Assembly: GCA_021802555.1 (NCBI GenBank) | Contig: JAJZRU010000017.1 | Coordinates: 1 to 55,610 of the forward strand | Reading direction: 5' to 3' | DNA from: Pseudomonadota bacterium | GTDB lineage: Bacteria > Pseudomonadota > Gammaproteobacteria > Burkholderiales > Thiobacillaceae | DNA: 55,610 nucleotides | Shown here: positions 42,474 to 51,810 of the stretch, piece by piece | How the letters are laid out: every line of letters begins with the position of its first letter | Numbering within the stretch: position 1 is the stretch's first letter | The notes under the pieces: generated by a model | The model's input: the letters and a program-made list of their open reading frames with translations, nothing else | Told to the model about the DNA's origin: nothing | Database searches by the model: none | Program-made: the position numbers and the translations under genes

Positions 42474-42488
42474 CTGGACTTTGTCTAA
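42474..42488. promoter_or_regulatory. Candidate autoregulatory operator of the Fur/PerR-type gene
   Basis: CTGGACTTTGTCTAA matches 12 of 15 positions of the perfect palindrome upstream of rubrerythrin (TTAGACTTAGTCTAA), in the same half-site spacing. It lies 45 bp before the preferred start of the repressor gene and 60 bp before the hisD -10 box. Self-repression is the usual use of such a site. Confidence 0.6.
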
Positions 42489-42547
42489 TTTCGCGTGGAG
42501 CGCTAGATTCGGCCGCCATGTCCCGGCGGTGCTCATGCCGCGCCGCG

Positions 42548-42553
42548 TATAAT
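42548..42553 (+). promoter_or_regulatory. -10 box of the his operon
   Basis: A perfect TATAAT stands 22 bp before the hisD ATG at 42576; no good -35 is seen. It overlaps an alternative ATG at 42552, which argues against that start. No his leader peptide or attenuator is present. Confidence 0.6.
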
Positions 42554-42575
42554 GGCGCTTTGCGCCCACTCGATC

Positions 42576-43886
42576 ATGGCAGCAGATTTCTCACTTCGCA
42601 GACTCGATACCTCCCAGGCCGATTTTCATTCCGCTTATGCCCATCTGCTGCGGTTCGATGCGGCCCAGGATGCGGCGATAGAAGATGTCGTGGCAGCCAT
42701 ATTGCGCGACGTTAGGACGCGCGGCGATGCGGCCGTGCTGGAATACACCGGTAAATTCGACGGCCTCGATGCGCAGTCGATGAATCAGCTTGAGTTGCCG
42801 CACTTCCGGCTGGCGGATGCGCTGGCCGGCCTGGACCGGGAGCGCCGCGCAGCGCTGGAACAGGCTGCGCAACGCATACGGCGCTATCACGAGCGGCAGG
42901 TGCAGTCCTCATGGAGCTACACGGAAGAGGATGGCACCTTGCTGGGCCAGCAGATCACGCCTCTGGATCGCGTGGGTCTGTACGTTCCGGGGGGCAAAGC
43001 GGCGTATCCCTCGTCCGTGCTCATGAACGCCATCCCGGCCAAGGTCGCCGGCGTGGCCGAACTCGTCATGGTGGTGCCCACGCCGCGCGGCGAGCAGAAC
43101 GACTTGGTGCTCGCGGCCGCGGCAGTGGCCGGCGTGGATCGTGTCTTCACCGTCGGGGGCGCGCAAGCGGTGGCTGCTCTGGCCTACGGAACTCGGACCA
43201 TCCCTCAGGTGGACAAAATCGTGGGCCCCGGCAACGCCTATGTGGCGGCGGCCAAGCGCCGGGTGTTCGGTGTTGTCGGCATAGACATGATCGCCGGCCC
43301 CTCCGAGATACTGGTGATCTGCGACGGCAAGACCGACCCCGATTGGATTGCCATGGACTTGTTTTCCCAGGCCGAACACGACGAACTGGCTCAGGCTTTG
43401 TTGCTGTCCCCCGACGGGGAGTTCTTGAATGAGGTAGAGGCGTCCATACGCCGCCTGCTGACGGAAATGCCGCGCGCTCAGGTCATCGCCAGTTCGCTGC
43501 AAGGGCGCGGCGCGCTCATCAAAACCCGCGATCTCGACGAAGCTGCGGAAATCGCCAATCAGGCGGCGCCGGAGCATCTCGAATTGTCGGTCGACGCCCC
43601 CTTGGACCTGGCCGAGAAGATCCGCCATGCCGGGGCCATCTTTCTGGGGCGCAATACCTGCGAGGCGCTGGGGGATTACTGCGCCGGGCCCAACCATGTC
43701 CTGCCGACTTCCCGCACGGCGCGCTTTTCCTCCCCCCTGGGCGTGTATGACTTCCAGAAGCGTTCCAGCCTGATCATGGCGTCGGCGCAGGGCGCCCAGA
43801 CCTTGGGCCGCATTGCGGCCACGCTGGCTTACGGGGAAGGGCTGCAGGCCCACGCCAGATCCGCGGAATACCGCATCCATCGCTGA
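42576..43886 (+). CDS. hisD: Histidinol dehydrogenase
   Basis: A 436-residue zinc enzyme that oxidises L-histidinol to histidine in two NAD steps. Conserved parts are [23 protein letters not shown] at about 129-151, [17 protein letters not shown] near 220, [29 protein letters not shown] with the zinc and catalytic residues, and APEHLEL near 330. The frame is the typical length. It opens the his operon here; hisG, which usually comes directly before it in betaproteobacteria, is not in the window. Confidence 0.96.
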   Translation: MAADFSLRRLDTSQADFHSAYAHLLRFDAAQDAAIEDVVAAILRDVRTRGDAAVLEYTGKFDGLDAQSMNQLELPHFRLADALAGLDRERRAALEQAAQRIRRYHERQVQSSWSYTEEDGTLLGQQITPLDRVGLYVPGGKAAYPSSVLMNAIPAKVAGVAELVMVVPTPRGEQNDLVLAAAAVAGVDRVFTVGGAQAVAALAYGTRTIPQVDKIVGPGNAYVAAAKRRVFGVVGIDMIAGPSEILVICDGKTDPDWIAMDLFSQAEHDELAQALLLSPDGEFLNEVEASIRRLLTEMPRAQVIASSLQGRGALIKTRDLDEAAEIANQAAPEHLELSVDAPLDLAEKIRHAGAIFLGRNTCEALGDYCAGPNHVLPTSRTARFSSPLGVYDFQKRSSLIMASAQGAQTLGRIAATLAYGEGLQAHARSAEYRIHR

Positions 43887-43894
43887 GCCGCCCC

Positions 43895-44974
43895 ATGAGT
43901 CGCTATTGGAGTGCCGTGGTGCACGGCCTCACCCCTTATGTGCCGGGCGAGCAGCCCAAGCTTGCCGATTTGGTCAAGCTCAACACCAATGAAAACCCCT
44001 ACAGCCCCAGCCAGCGGGTGATCGAGGCCATACGCGCGGGCACGGGCGACGCGCTGCGCCTGTATCCCGATCCTTTGGCAACGGAGCTGCGCCAGGCCAT
44101 AGCCGGATTCCACGGCCTGGATGCCGCGCAGGTGTTCGTCGGCAATGGTTCGGACGAGGTCCTGGCGCATGCCTTTCTGGCGCTGCTCAAGCACGACGCG
44201 CCGATACTGTTCCCGGATATCAGCTACAGCTTCTATCCTGTGTATGCGCGCCTGTATGGCATCGATTATCAGGAAATCCCGCTGACCCAAGCCTTCGAAA
44301 TCCGCGTGGACGATTATTTCCGCGCCAACGGCGGCATCATCTTCCCCAATCCCAACGCCCCGACCGGCCGTCTCCTGGCGTTCGGGGAAATCGAGCGCCT
44401 GCTGCAGGCCAACCGCGATTCCGTCGTGGTGATAGACGAAGCCTATATCGATTTCGGCGGGGCATCGGCGGCGCCGCTCATCGCACGCCATCCCCAACTG
44501 CTGCTAGTCCATACACTTTCCAAGTCGCGCGCCCTGGCCGGTCTGAGGGTGGGCTATGCCCTCGGGCACCCCGACCTCATCGCCGGCTTGGTACGGGTCA
44601 AGGACAGCTTCAATTCCTATCCGCTCGACCGCCTTGCCTTGGCCGGCGGAATTGCCGCCATGCAGGATGCGGCCTGGTTCGAGGCGACCAGAAAGACAAT
44701 CATGGCCAGCCGGGAAGGCCTGGCGGCGGGCTTGCAGGCGCTCGGCTTCGAGGTGCTGCCATCCGCTGCAAACTTTGTTTTTGCGCGTCATCCGCAAGTG
44801 CGCGGCGAGGCACTTGCCGCGCGCTTGCGGGAACGGAGCATTATCGTGCGCCACTTCCGCCTCCCCGAACGCATCGCCGATTTCCTGCGCATCACCGTGG
44901 GAACACAGACGCAATGCGCGGCGCTCTTGGCCGCGCTCCAGGAGATTCTGGCCGCACGCACCGCGCTCGGCTAG
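43895..44974 (+). CDS. hisC: Histidinol-phosphate aminotransferase
   Basis: A 359-residue PLP enzyme of fold type [20 protein letters not shown] is the N-terminal signature at about 27-45, [14 protein letters not shown] is near 77-90, and PNAPTGRLL near 153 and [12 protein letters not shown] hold PLP contacts. The Schiff-base lysine is in [21 protein letters not shown] near 205-225. It converts imidazole acetol phosphate to histidinol phosphate with glutamate. It follows hisD by 8 bp. Confidence 0.95.
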   Translation: MSRYWSAVVHGLTPYVPGEQPKLADLVKLNTNENPYSPSQRVIEAIRAGTGDALRLYPDPLATELRQAIAGFHGLDAAQVFVGNGSDEVLAHAFLALLKHDAPILFPDISYSFYPVYARLYGIDYQEIPLTQAFEIRVDDYFRANGGIIFPNPNAPTGRLLAFGEIERLLQANRDSVVVIDEAYIDFGGASAAPLIARHPQLLLVHTLSKSRALAGLRVGYALGHPDLIAGLVRVKDSFNSYPLDRLALAGGIAAMQDAAWFEATRKTIMASREGLAAGLQALGFEVLPSAANFVFARHPQVRGEALAARLRERSIIVRHFRLPERIADFLRITVGTQTQCAALLAALQEILAARTALG

Positions 44975-44999
44975 AATGGCCATAGATCAAGGTATAACT

Positions 45000-45587
45000 A
45001 TGCGCAGCGCTCAGGTTTCCCGCAACACCCTGGAAACGCAAATCACGGTGGCCATCAATCTGGATGGCTCCGGCGTGGCACACCTGGATACCGGGGTTCC
45101 CTTCCTCGATCACATGCTGGAACAGGTTGCCCGCCATGGACTCATCGACTTGGACATCCGTGCCCAGGGCGATTTGCACATCGATGCCCACCATACGGTG
45201 GAGGATACCGGCATCACCTTGGGCCAGTCCTTGGCGCAAGCCCTGGGCGATAAAAAAGGCATTCGTCGCTATGGCCATGCCTACGTCCCGCTGGACGAAG
45301 CGCTGTCCCGCGTGGTGCTGGATCTCTCCGGCCGCCCGGGTCTGGAGTATCACGTCGACTTCACGCGCGCCCGCATCGGCGATTTCGACGTGGATCTGTT
45401 TTTGGAGTTCTTCCGCGGCTTCGTGAATCATGCCGCGGTGACCCTGCACGTCGATAATCTGCGCGGCATCAACGCCCACCACCAGGCCGAGACGGTGTTC
45501 AAGGCGCTGGGGCGCGCGCTGCGCATGGCGGCGGAACCCGATCCGCGCATGGCGGGCCAGACGCCGTCCACCAAGGGGGCGCTGTGA
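45000..45587 (+). CDS. hisB: Imidazoleglycerol-phosphate dehydratase
   Basis: A 195-residue monofunctional IGP dehydratase; the N-terminal phosphatase domain of the enteric HisB is absent. The two metal-binding repeats show [17 protein letters not shown] with [18 protein letters not shown], and later [35 protein letters not shown]. These His-rich DHHTxED-type motifs bind manganese. The ATG starts at 45000, and GGTATAACT is the only weak ribosome site. It is followed by hisH with a GTGA overlap. Confidence 0.95.
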   Translation: MRSAQVSRNTLETQITVAINLDGSGVAHLDTGVPFLDHMLEQVARHGLIDLDIRAQGDLHIDAHHTVEDTGITLGQSLAQALGDKKGIRRYGHAYVPLDEALSRVVLDLSGRPGLEYHVDFTRARIGDFDVDLFLEFFRGFVNHAAVTLHVDNLRGINAHHQAETVFKALGRALRMAAEPDPRMAGQTPSTKGAL

Positions 45588-46273
45588 GCGGCGTCGATGT
45601 CGCGGTGATCGACTATGGCATGGGCAACCTGCGTTCCGTGCAGAAGGCGCTGGAGTATGCGGCGCCCGCCCTGACGGTGGCCGTGACCAGCGATGCGCAA
45701 ACCATACTCGACGCACAGCGCGTGGTTTTTCCCGGACAGGGCGCGGCGCCGGACTGCATGCGCGAGATCGGCGCGCGCGGCCTGGCCGGCGTGATACGCG
45801 AGGCCGCCGCAAGCAAGCCTTTTTTGGGCATCTGCATGGGCCTGCAGGTGCTTTACGAGCACAGCGAGGAAGGCGATACCCAATGCCTGGGTATCCTGCC
45901 GGGCGAGGTGGTGCGCTTCCCGCGCGTCAATTTCACGGATGAGCAAGGCAATCGCCTCAAGGTGCCGCACATGGGGTGGAACGAAGTGCATCAGGTGGTG
46001 GGCCATCCCTTGTGGGAGGGCATCGAAGACGGCAGCCGTTTTTATTTCGTGCACAGCTATTTCGTCCAGCCCTTTGCCCCGGATGTGGTGACCGGGTTTG
46101 CCCACTACCCGTTTCCGTTCACCTGCGTCGTGGCATCGGATAATATCTTTGCCGTGCAGTTTCATCCGGAAAAGAGCGCACAGGCGGGGTTGAGACTGCT
46201 GAGCAATTTCATCGCCTGGCTGCCGCCCGCCGGGCAAGGCGCTTCGCGCGGCCAGGCCTTTTCCCGTTCCTAA
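45584..46273 (+). CDS. hisH: Imidazole glycerol phosphate synthase, glutaminase subunit
   Basis: A 229-residue class I glutamine amidotransferase. The nucleophile cysteine is in [19 protein letters not shown] at about 79-97, and the other triad residues lie in [38 protein letters not shown] opens the chain. It supplies ammonia to HisF. A GTG start overlaps the hisB stop. About 15 residues after the conserved domain ([13 protein letters not shown]) form an unconserved tail, making it slightly long for the family. Confidence 0.95.
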   Translation: MSGVDVAVIDYGMGNLRSVQKALEYAAPALTVAVTSDAQTILDAQRVVFPGQGAAPDCMREIGARGLAGVIREAAASKPFLGICMGLQVLYEHSEEGDTQCLGILPGEVVRFPRVNFTDEQGNRLKVPHMGWNEVHQVVGHPLWEGIEDGSRFYFVHSYFVQPFAPDVVTGFAHYPFPFTCVVASDNIFAVQFHPEKSAQAGLRLLSNFIAWLPPAGQGASRGQAFSRS

Positions 46274-46289
46274 ACTCCCTTGCATCGCC

Positions 46290-47045
46290 ATGCTCATCAT
46301 TCCCGCCATTGATCTCAAAGACGGCCACTGCGTGCGCCTGAAACAGGGCGAAATGGATTCGGCCACGGTATATTCCGAGGACCCGGCGAAGCAGGCGCGA
46401 CGTTGGCTGGAGCAGGGCGCGCGGCGCCTGCATCTGGTCGATCTCAACGGCGCCTTTGCCGGCAAGCCGGTGAACGAAAAAGTGATCCAGACCATCGTCG
46501 AAGCGGTGGGGGACAGCATGCCCGTGCAACTCGGCGGCGGCATCCGCGATCTGGCGACGGTGGAGCGTTACCTCGACGATGGCATCCGCTACGTCATCAT
46601 CGGCACTGCGGCGGTGAAAAACCCGGGCTTCCTGCATGAAGCCTGCGATGCTTTTCCCGGCCACATCATCGTCGGCCTGGACGCCAAGGACGGCAAGGTG
46701 GCGACCGACGGCTGGTCGAAAATCACCGGCCATGACGTGGTGGATCTCGCCAAGCGCTTCGAAGACTACGGCGTCGAATCGGTCATCTACACCGACATCG
46801 GCCGCGATGGCATGCTCACGGGCGTCAACATCGAGGCTACCGTGCGCCTGGCGCGTGCGCTCAACATTCCGGTCATCGCCAGCGGCGGCCTGGTGGGCCT
46901 CGATGACGTCAGGAGCCTTTGCGAAGTCGCCCGGGAAGGCATCATGGGAGCGATCACCGGCCGCGCCATTTACCAGGGAACGCTGGATTTCGCCGCAGCA
47001 CAAAAGCTGGCGGACGAAATGGCGGGCGCGGTGTACGGTTCCTGA
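46290..47045 (+). CDS. hisA: ProFAR isomerase
   Basis: A 251-residue (beta/alpha)8 barrel. [30 protein letters not shown] at the start holds the first phosphate-side Asp. [48 protein letters not shown] and [16 protein letters not shown] give the barrel repeats, and [18 protein letters not shown] the second phosphate loop. It performs the Amadori isomerisation of ProFAR. It sits between hisH and hisF as usual. Confidence 0.96.
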   Translation: MLIIPAIDLKDGHCVRLKQGEMDSATVYSEDPAKQARRWLEQGARRLHLVDLNGAFAGKPVNEKVIQTIVEAVGDSMPVQLGGGIRDLATVERYLDDGIRYVIIGTAAVKNPGFLHEACDAFPGHIIVGLDAKDGKVATDGWSKITGHDVVDLAKRFEDYGVESVIYTDIGRDGMLTGVNIEATVRLARALNIPVIASGGLVGLDDVRSLCEVAREGIMGAITGRAIYQGTLDFAAAQKLADEMAGAVYGS

Positions 47046-47046
47046 C

Positions 47047-47805
47047 ATGGGGCTTGCCAAGCGCATCATCCCCTGCCTGGATGTCACGGCCGGGCGCGTC
47101 GTCAAGGGAGTCAACTTCGTTGAGCTCAAGGATGCGGGTGATCCGGTGGAGATCGCCCGCCGCTACGACCGGGAAGGCGCAGACGAGCTGACCTTCCTCG
47201 ACATCACGGCCAGCTCCGATGGGCGCGACATCATTCTGCACATCATCGAGGCGGTCGCCGAGCAGGTGTTCATCCCGCTCACGGTGGGAGGCGGCGTGCG
47301 CCAGGTCGAGGATGTGCGGCGCCTGCTCAACGCCGGCGCGGACAAGGTTTCCATCAATACTGCGGCGGTCATGAACCCGCAGCTGGTGCAGGATGCCGCG
47401 GATCGCTACGGCTCCCAGTGCATCGTCGTCGCCGTGGACGCGAAGCGAACAGGTTCGGGATGGGAAGTGTTCACCCATGGCGGGCGCAGGCCTACCGGGC
47501 TCGACGCCTTGGAGTGGGCCGAAAGGATGCAGCGACTGGGCGCCGGCGAGCTTCTCGTCACCTCGATGGATCGCGACGGCACCAAGAGCGGATTCGACCT
47601 GGACCTGACGCGCGCCATCTCGGATGCCGTCGATATTCCCATCATCGCCAGCGGCGGCGTGGGCAACCTGCAGCATCTGGCGGACGGCGTAAAACTGGGC
47701 CATGCCGATGCCGTGTTGGCTGCCAGCATATTCCATTTCGGCGAATATACTATTGGGGAAGCCAAGGAGTATCTGCGCCGCCAGGGCGTGGAGGTACGCC
47801 TGTGA
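47047..47805 (+). CDS. hisF: Imidazole glycerol phosphate synthase, cyclase subunit
   Basis: A 252-residue barrel. [36 protein letters not shown] opens it with Asp11, the catalytic acid, and the second, Asp130, falls in [45 protein letters not shown] and [19 protein letters not shown] are the phosphate-binding repeats. With HisH it makes IGP and AICAR. It begins one base after the hisA stop codon. Confidence 0.96.
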   Translation: MGLAKRIIPCLDVTAGRVVKGVNFVELKDAGDPVEIARRYDREGADELTFLDITASSDGRDIILHIIEAVAEQVFIPLTVGGGVRQVEDVRRLLNAGADKVSINTAAVMNPQLVQDAADRYGSQCIVVAVDAKRTGSGWEVFTHGGRRPTGLDALEWAERMQRLGAGELLVTSMDRDGTKSGFDLDLTRAISDAVDIPIIASGGVGNLQHLADGVKLGHADAVLAASIFHFGEYTIGEAKEYLRRQGVEVRL

Positions 47806-47845
47806 AGCTGGGTTGCGGGCAAGCTTGGTCGAGCGGGGGGCTGCC

Positions 47846-48226
47846 ATGAACTGGCTGGGCGAAGTGAAATGGAATGAGCAGGGCCTCGTACCCGCCATTG
47901 CGCAGGACGCGGGGACGGGAGAGATCCTCATGGTGGCCTGGATGAACCGGGAGGCGCTTGCGGAAACCGCGGCGACGCGGCGCGGCGTGTATTGGTCCCG
48001 CTCGCGCAAGAAACTATGGCGCAAAGGCGAGGAGTCCGGCCACGTCCAGGAAGTCGACGGAATTTACCTGGACTGCGACGGCGACGCGATCCTGCTCAAG
48101 GTGACCCAGATCGGCGGTATTGCCTGCCACACCGGCCGGCGTTCCTGCTTTTTCCGCGCTTTGGACGGCGAGCAGTGGAAGACGGTTGCGCCGGTGCTCA
48201 AAGACCCTGAGACCATCTACAAATGA
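47846..48226 (+). CDS. hisI: Phosphoribosyl-AMP cyclohydrolase
   Basis: A 126-residue monofunctional enzyme that opens the adenine ring of [48 protein letters not shown] at about 28-70 is the core signature. The metal ligands lie in [12 protein letters not shown] (Asp-x-Asp-x-Asp) and in [13 protein letters not shown] (zinc cysteines). It overlaps hisE by four bases; in enterics the two are fused. GGGGGG before the ATG is a G-rich ribosome site. Confidence 0.95.
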   Translation: MNWLGEVKWNEQGLVPAIAQDAGTGEILMVAWMNREALAETAATRRGVYWSRSRKKLWRKGEESGHVQEVDGIYLDCDGDAILLKVTQIGGIACHTGRRSCFFRALDGEQWKTVAPVLKDPETIYK

Positions 48227-48540
48227 GCGCCGACATACTGGCACGGCTGGCGGCCACCTTGGAGGCGCGCAAAGGCGGTGACCCCACTGCTTCCTACGCG
48301 GCGAAGCTGTACGCCAACGGCCTGGACGCCATCCTCAAGAAGATCGGCGAGGAGGCCACCGAGACGGTGATGGCGGCAAAGGACGGCCAGGCGGAAAAAA
48401 TCATCTACGAAGTGGCGGATTTGTGGTTTCATACCCTGGTGCTGCTCGCGCACGAGGGTTTGCACCCCGATCAAGTATTGGCTGAACTGGCTCGCCGCGA
48501 GGGGGTCTCAGGTATTAGGGAAAAGGCGAGCCGCTCATGA
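48223..48540 (+). CDS. hisE: Phosphoribosyl-ATP pyrophosphatase
   Basis: A 105-residue all-helical MazG-like enzyme. [28 protein letters not shown] opens it and [16 protein letters not shown] holds the metal-binding EExxE helix, with [19 protein letters not shown] as the second metal helix. It hydrolyses PR-ATP to PR-AMP, the second step of the histidine pathway. Overlaps of four bases with hisI and hit show a tightly coupled operon. Confidence 0.95.
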   Translation: MSADILARLAATLEARKGGDPTASYAAKLYANGLDAILKKIGEEATETVMAAKDGQAEKIIYEVADLWFHTLVLLAHEGLHPDQVLAELARREGVSGIREKASRS

Positions 48541-48872
48541 AAGACTGCATATTCTGCCGCATCGTGGCGGGCGAGTTGCCCTGCCGCAAGGTCTATGAGG
48601 ACGATGAAGTGCTCGCTTTTCATGATATCCACCCCCTGGCGCGGGTGCATTTCATGATCATCCCGAAAATCCACATAGAGAGTCTGGAGGCCGCGGGGAC
48701 GCAACATCAGGCCCTGCTCGGACGCATGCTCCTGCTCGCGCCGGGTTTGGCGCGGGAACAAGGTCTGGCCCATGGTTTTCGCACCCTGATTCGCACCGGC
48801 CCGGAGGGCGGACAGGAAGTTCCGCACATACACGTGCATATTTACGGTGGCGGGGATCCGACCAGCCGTTGA
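48537..48872 (+). CDS. HIT-family (HINT-like) purine nucleotide phosphoramidase
   Basis: A 111-residue HIT protein. [37 protein letters not shown] carries the Zn-side CxxC and the HINT fold, and [13 protein letters not shown] holds the HxHxH nucleophile triad near 96-104. It cleaves phosphoramidates such as aminoacyl-adenylates. The position between hisE and tatA is conserved in betaproteobacteria and has no clear functional reason. Confidence 0.93.
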   Translation: MKDCIFCRIVAGELPCRKVYEDDEVLAFHDIHPLARVHFMIIPKIHIESLEAAGTQHQALLGRMLLLAPGLAREQGLAHGFRTLIRTGPEGGQEVPHIHVHIYGGGDPTSR

Positions 48873-48893
48873 ATTTTTTGGAGGTGATACATC

Positions 48894-49115
48894 ATGGGTG
48901 GCTTGAGCATCTGGCATTGGCTTATCGTATTGCTGATTGTTCTGCTGGTTTTCGGCACCAAGAAACTCAAGAACATCGGCTCCGATCTTGGCGGTGCGGT
49001 CAAGAATTTCAAGGAAGCGATGAAGGACGAGAACGCCAAGCTTCCCGAGCCAGGGAAAACCGCGCAGACTGGGCAGACCTACGATGCCGAGGTAAAAGAC
49101 AAGCAACAGTCCTGA
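48894..49115 (+). CDS. tatA: Sec-independent protein translocase subunit TatA
   Basis: A 73-residue protein with one N-terminal membrane helix ([16 protein letters not shown]) followed by the [24 protein letters not shown] amphipathic helix and a polar tail. The GTKKLKN motif is diagnostic for TatA/E. TatA oligomerises to form the pore for folded proteins such as Fe-S enzymes. GGAGGTGATACATC precedes the ATG. Confidence 0.95.
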   Translation: MGGLSIWHWLIVLLIVLLVFGTKKLKNIGSDLGGAVKNFKEAMKDENAKLPEPGKTAQTGQTYDAEVKDKQQS

Positions 49116-49143
49116 AGCCGGTCTGCTGCGCGTTCCTACATTC

Positions 49144-49542
49144 ATGTTCGACATCGGCTTTTCGGAACTTTTGCTGATCGCGGTGGTGGCGCTCGTCGTC
49201 ATCGGGCCGGAACGCCTGCCCAAGGTGGCGCGCACGGCGGGGCATCTGTTCGCCCGCTTCAACCGCTATGTGTCCCAAGTGAAGGCGGATATCAGCCGCG
49301 AAATGGAATTGGAGGAGCTGCGCAAGGCGGGGGGCCAGTTCAAGGATTCGGTGGACAATGCCGGCAAGGAAATTGAGGGCCACGCGCACGAAGTGGATCA
49401 CGTCATTCGCGAAGAGGTGCAGCAAACGGAAAAATCCGTGACCGGCGCGCCCGAGACGTCCGGCCAGCCGCAGGCAGAGGCGGCTGCGATCGCTTCGGAC
49501 GCATCGGCGACCAGCAAGCCCGCACAGCCATTGCATGAGTGA
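49144..49542 (+). CDS. tatB: Sec-independent protein translocase subunit TatB
   Basis: A 132-residue protein. FDIGFSELLLIAVVALVVIGPERLPKVARTAG is the TatB signature, with the early Glu in the helix and the GPERLP hinge. A long amphipathic helix and an Ala/Glu-rich tail follow. It forms the signal-peptide receptor with TatC. It overlaps tatC by 8 bp. Confidence 0.95.
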   Translation: MFDIGFSELLLIAVVALVVIGPERLPKVARTAGHLFARFNRYVSQVKADISREMELEELRKAGGQFKDSVDNAGKEIEGHAHEVDHVIREEVQQTEKSVTGAPETSGQPQAEAAAIASDASATSKPAQPLHE

Positions 49543-50365
49543 CGCGGAAGACGCCCTGCAGGACAGTTTCATCTCCCATCTCATCGAACTGAGAGATCGC
49601 CTGCTGCGCTCCATCATCGCCGTGGTAGTGGTATTCCTGGGCCTGTTCCATTGGGCGCGGCAAATCTACGAGCTGCTGGCCAAGCCGTTGCTGGCGGCTT
49701 TGCCCAAGGGGGGCCAGATGATCGCCACCGAGGTGACGACGCCTTTCCTGGTGCCGGTAAAAGTCACCCTCATGGTGGCGTTTCTGGTCAGCCTGCCTTA
49801 TGTCCTTTACCAGATATGGGCGTTCGTCGCGCCGGGGCTCTACAAGCATGAAAAGCGCCTGGCTTTGCCGCTGGTAGTGGCAAGCGTCGCGCTGTTTTTT
49901 CTCGGCATGAGCTTCGCCTATTTCCTGGTGATGCCGATAGTGTTCCATTTCATCGTCAGCTTCGCGCCCGAGGGCGTGGCGGTCATGACGGACATCGGCA
50001 AGTACCTCAATTTCGTGTTGACGCTGTTTCTTGCATTCGGAACGACGTTCGAGGTGCCCATCATCGTCATCGTGCTCGTCAAGATGGGCTTCGTTTCGGT
50101 GCAGAAACTGCGCGAAGTTCGTCCCTACGTGATCGTGGGTTGCTTTGTGGTGGGGGCCATTTTTACGCCGCCGGACATGCTTTCGCAGACTATGCTGGCG
50201 GTGCCGCTCTGGCTGCTCTATGAATTGGGCGTGCTGGTCGCGTCGCTCATCACTCGGCCGCGCGCGGCGGAAGCAGGAGAGGAATATCAGCCGATGACCG
50301 GCGAAGAAATGGATCGGGAGCTCGACCGCTTGGAAAAAGAACCACAGGATTTACCCAAATCTTAA
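49535..50365 (+). CDS. tatC: Sec-independent protein translocase subunit TatC
   Basis: A 276-residue protein with six hydrophobic segments. ISHLIELRDRLLRSIIAVVVVF is the start signature with the HLxELRxRL motif, SLPYVLYQIWAFVAPGLYKHEK is the periplasmic loop 1 region, and FGTTFEVPIIVIVLVKMG is also typical. TatC recognises twin-arginine signal peptides. The C-terminal tail is longer than in E. coli and rich in Glu and Lys. It is the last gene of the his-tat block. Confidence 0.96.
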   Translation: MSDAEDALQDSFISHLIELRDRLLRSIIAVVVVFLGLFHWARQIYELLAKPLLAALPKGGQMIATEVTTPFLVPVKVTLMVAFLVSLPYVLYQIWAFVAPGLYKHEKRLALPLVVASVALFFLGMSFAYFLVMPIVFHFIVSFAPEGVAVMTDIGKYLNFVLTLFLAFGTTFEVPIIVIVLVKMGFVSVQKLREVRPYVIVGCFVVGAIFTPPDMLSQTMLAVPLWLLYELGVLVASLITRPRAAEAGEEYQPMTGEEMDRELDRLEKEPQDLPKS

Positions 50366-50397
50366 ACGGTTCACACAAAGTGCATGCGTCTATTGTA

Positions 50398-50414
50398 TGC
50401 ACCATGTTAGTGCT
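50398..50414. promoter_or_regulatory. NtrC-like binding site 1 upstream of the ammonium transporter
   Basis: TGCACCATGTTAGTGCT carries GCAC-N7-GTGC, the NtrC half-site arrangement. It lies about 145 bp before the gene, a usual activator distance. A further perfect dyad GTGCTTA/TAAGCAC overlaps it at 50410-50434. Confidence 0.5.
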
Positions 50415-50484
50415 TAATTTGCAATTATAAGCACTAAAATAGTTCGTTTTTTTGCCCTGAATTTTTTAACCATTTGATTTTTAA

Positions 50485-50501
50485 TGCACTGTAATCGTGC
50501 A
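50485..50501. promoter_or_regulatory. NtrC-like binding site 2 upstream of the ammonium transporter
   Basis: TGCACTGTAATCGTGCA has perfect TGCAC/TGCA symmetry with a 7-bp centre, close to the NtrC consensus. No convincing sigma-54 -24/-12 pair was found between this site and the gene; TTGCT at 50508 fits a -12 element but the -24 GG is missing. Confidence 0.5.
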
Positions 50502-50542
50502 TGTAAATTGCTTTTGTCCAGACTTGTTTCAGGGAGCAGGTA

Positions 50543-51745
50543 ATGGATGTTCTAAAAAATGGCACGGATGTATTTTTCATACTCATGGGCGCAGTCATGG
50601 TGCTGGCCATGCACGCGGGCTTCGCCTTTCTGGAACTGGGGACTGTCAGGCAGAAGAACCAGGTCAACGCCCTGGTGAAAATCCTGACCGATTTTTCAGC
50701 CTCGACCATCGCTTATTTTTTCATCGGCTATACGCTCGCTTACGGCGTGAGCTTTTATCACGGGGCGGCGGCTTTGATGGACCATTCCGGGCATCAACTG
50801 GTGCGCTTCTTTTTCCTGCTCACCTTCGCGGCGGCCATTCCCGCCATTGTTTCCGGCGGCATCGCCGAGCGCGCCAAATTCGCGCCCCAGTTGGCCGCCA
50901 CGTTTGTCCTGGTGGGGTTTGTCTATCCCTTTTTCGAAGGCATCGCCTGGAACGATCATTTCGGCATCCAGGCCTGGCTGACGCACGAATTCGGCGCGCC
51001 GTTCCATGACTTCGCCGGATCGGTCGTGGTGCATGCGGTGGGCGGCTGGATCGGGCTCGCGGCTGTGCTGTTGCTCGGTCCGCGCAGAGGGCGTTATCGC
51101 AAGGACGGCGCCGTGGCGGCGCACCCGCCCTCCAGCATTCCTTTTCTCGCCCTGGGCGCCTGGATACTCATCGTCGGCTGGTTCGGCTTCAACGTCATGT
51201 CGGCGCAGACCATCGACAAAATTTCCGGCTTGGTGGCGGTCAATTCGCTCATGGCGCTGGTGGGCGGTACGCTGGCGGCGCTCGTGGCGGGGCGCAACGA
51301 TCCGGGCTTCGTACACAACGGCCCCCTGGCGGGCCTCGTGGCGATCTGCGCCGGCTCCGACGTCATGCATCCCATCGGCGCCTTGATTACCGGGGCGATC
51401 GCCGGCTTGCTGTTCGTATGGATGTTCACGGTCACGCAAAACCGCCTGAAGATCGACGATGTCCTGGGGGTGTGGCCGCTGCACGGCTTGTGCGGCGTGT
51501 GGGGAGGCGTCGCCGCTGGTATATTCGGCAGCCGGGCGCTCGGCGGCTTGGGAGGGGTCAGCCTGATGTCCCAGATTCTGGGCACGCTGCTGGGGGTGGC
51601 CATCGCGTTCGTCGGCGGCCTGGTCGTGTATGGGGTGCTCAAAGTCTGGGTCGGTATACGTCTGGATCCGGAAGATGAATTCAACGGCGCGGATTTGTCC
51701 TTGCATCGCATAACCGCGACGCCGGAAGGCGAGACCGCCAACTGA
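50543..51745 (+). CDS. amt: Ammonium transporter (Amt family)
   Basis: A 400-residue membrane protein with about eleven hydrophobic segments. GTDVFFILMGAVMVLAMHAGFAFLELGTVRQKN is the N-terminal signature. The pore histidines are in FAGSVVVHAVGGWIGLA near 157 and PLHGLCGVWGGVAAG near 313. The gate Asp is in WLTHEFGAPFHDFAGS. It conducts ammonium for assimilation. No signal peptide of the E. coli AmtB type is present, and no glnK adjoins it. GGAGCAGGTA precedes the ATG. A perfect hairpin (51753-51774) follows its stop. Confidence 0.93.
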   Translation: MDVLKNGTDVFFILMGAVMVLAMHAGFAFLELGTVRQKNQVNALVKILTDFSASTIAYFFIGYTLAYGVSFYHGAAALMDHSGHQLVRFFFLLTFAAAIPAIVSGGIAERAKFAPQLAATFVLVGFVYPFFEGIAWNDHFGIQAWLTHEFGAPFHDFAGSVVVHAVGGWIGLAAVLLLGPRRGRYRKDGAVAAHPPSSIPFLALGAWILIVGWFGFNVMSAQTIDKISGLVAVNSLMALVGGTLAALVAGRNDPGFVHNGPLAGLVAICAGSDVMHPIGALITGAIAGLLFVWMFTVTQNRLKIDDVLGVWPLHGLCGVWGGVAAGIFGSRALGGLGGVSLMSQILGTLLGVAIAFVGGLVVYGVLKVWVGIRLDPEDEFNGADLSLHRITATPEGETAN

Positions 51746-51752
51746 GTTTCTC

Positions 51753-51774
51753 TCGCCTGCCGCGGAGCAGGCGA
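51753..51774. terminator. Hairpin between amt and dnaE
   Basis: TCGCCTGC and GCAGGCGA pair perfectly around CGCGGA, eight bases after the amt stop. There is no U-run on either strand, so it is a weak terminator or a transcript stabiliser. A TAAAAT -10 candidate for dnaE follows at 51787. Confidence 0.45.
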
Positions 51775-51810
51775 TGGCGGGCGGGGTAAAATTACGTCGA
51801 GGAATTGACC

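Noticed and set aside
42430-42519. N-terminal extension of the Fur/PerR-type protein
   Set aside because: It contains the candidate operator, has no ribosome-binding site and is outside the conserved family domain.
42552-42575. Upstream ATG for hisD
   Set aside because: It overlaps the TATAAT -10 box and lies outside the conserved start of the protein.
50497-50512. Sigma-54 promoter for the ammonium transporter
   Set aside because: TTGCT fits the -12 element, but the invariant GG at -24 is not there.
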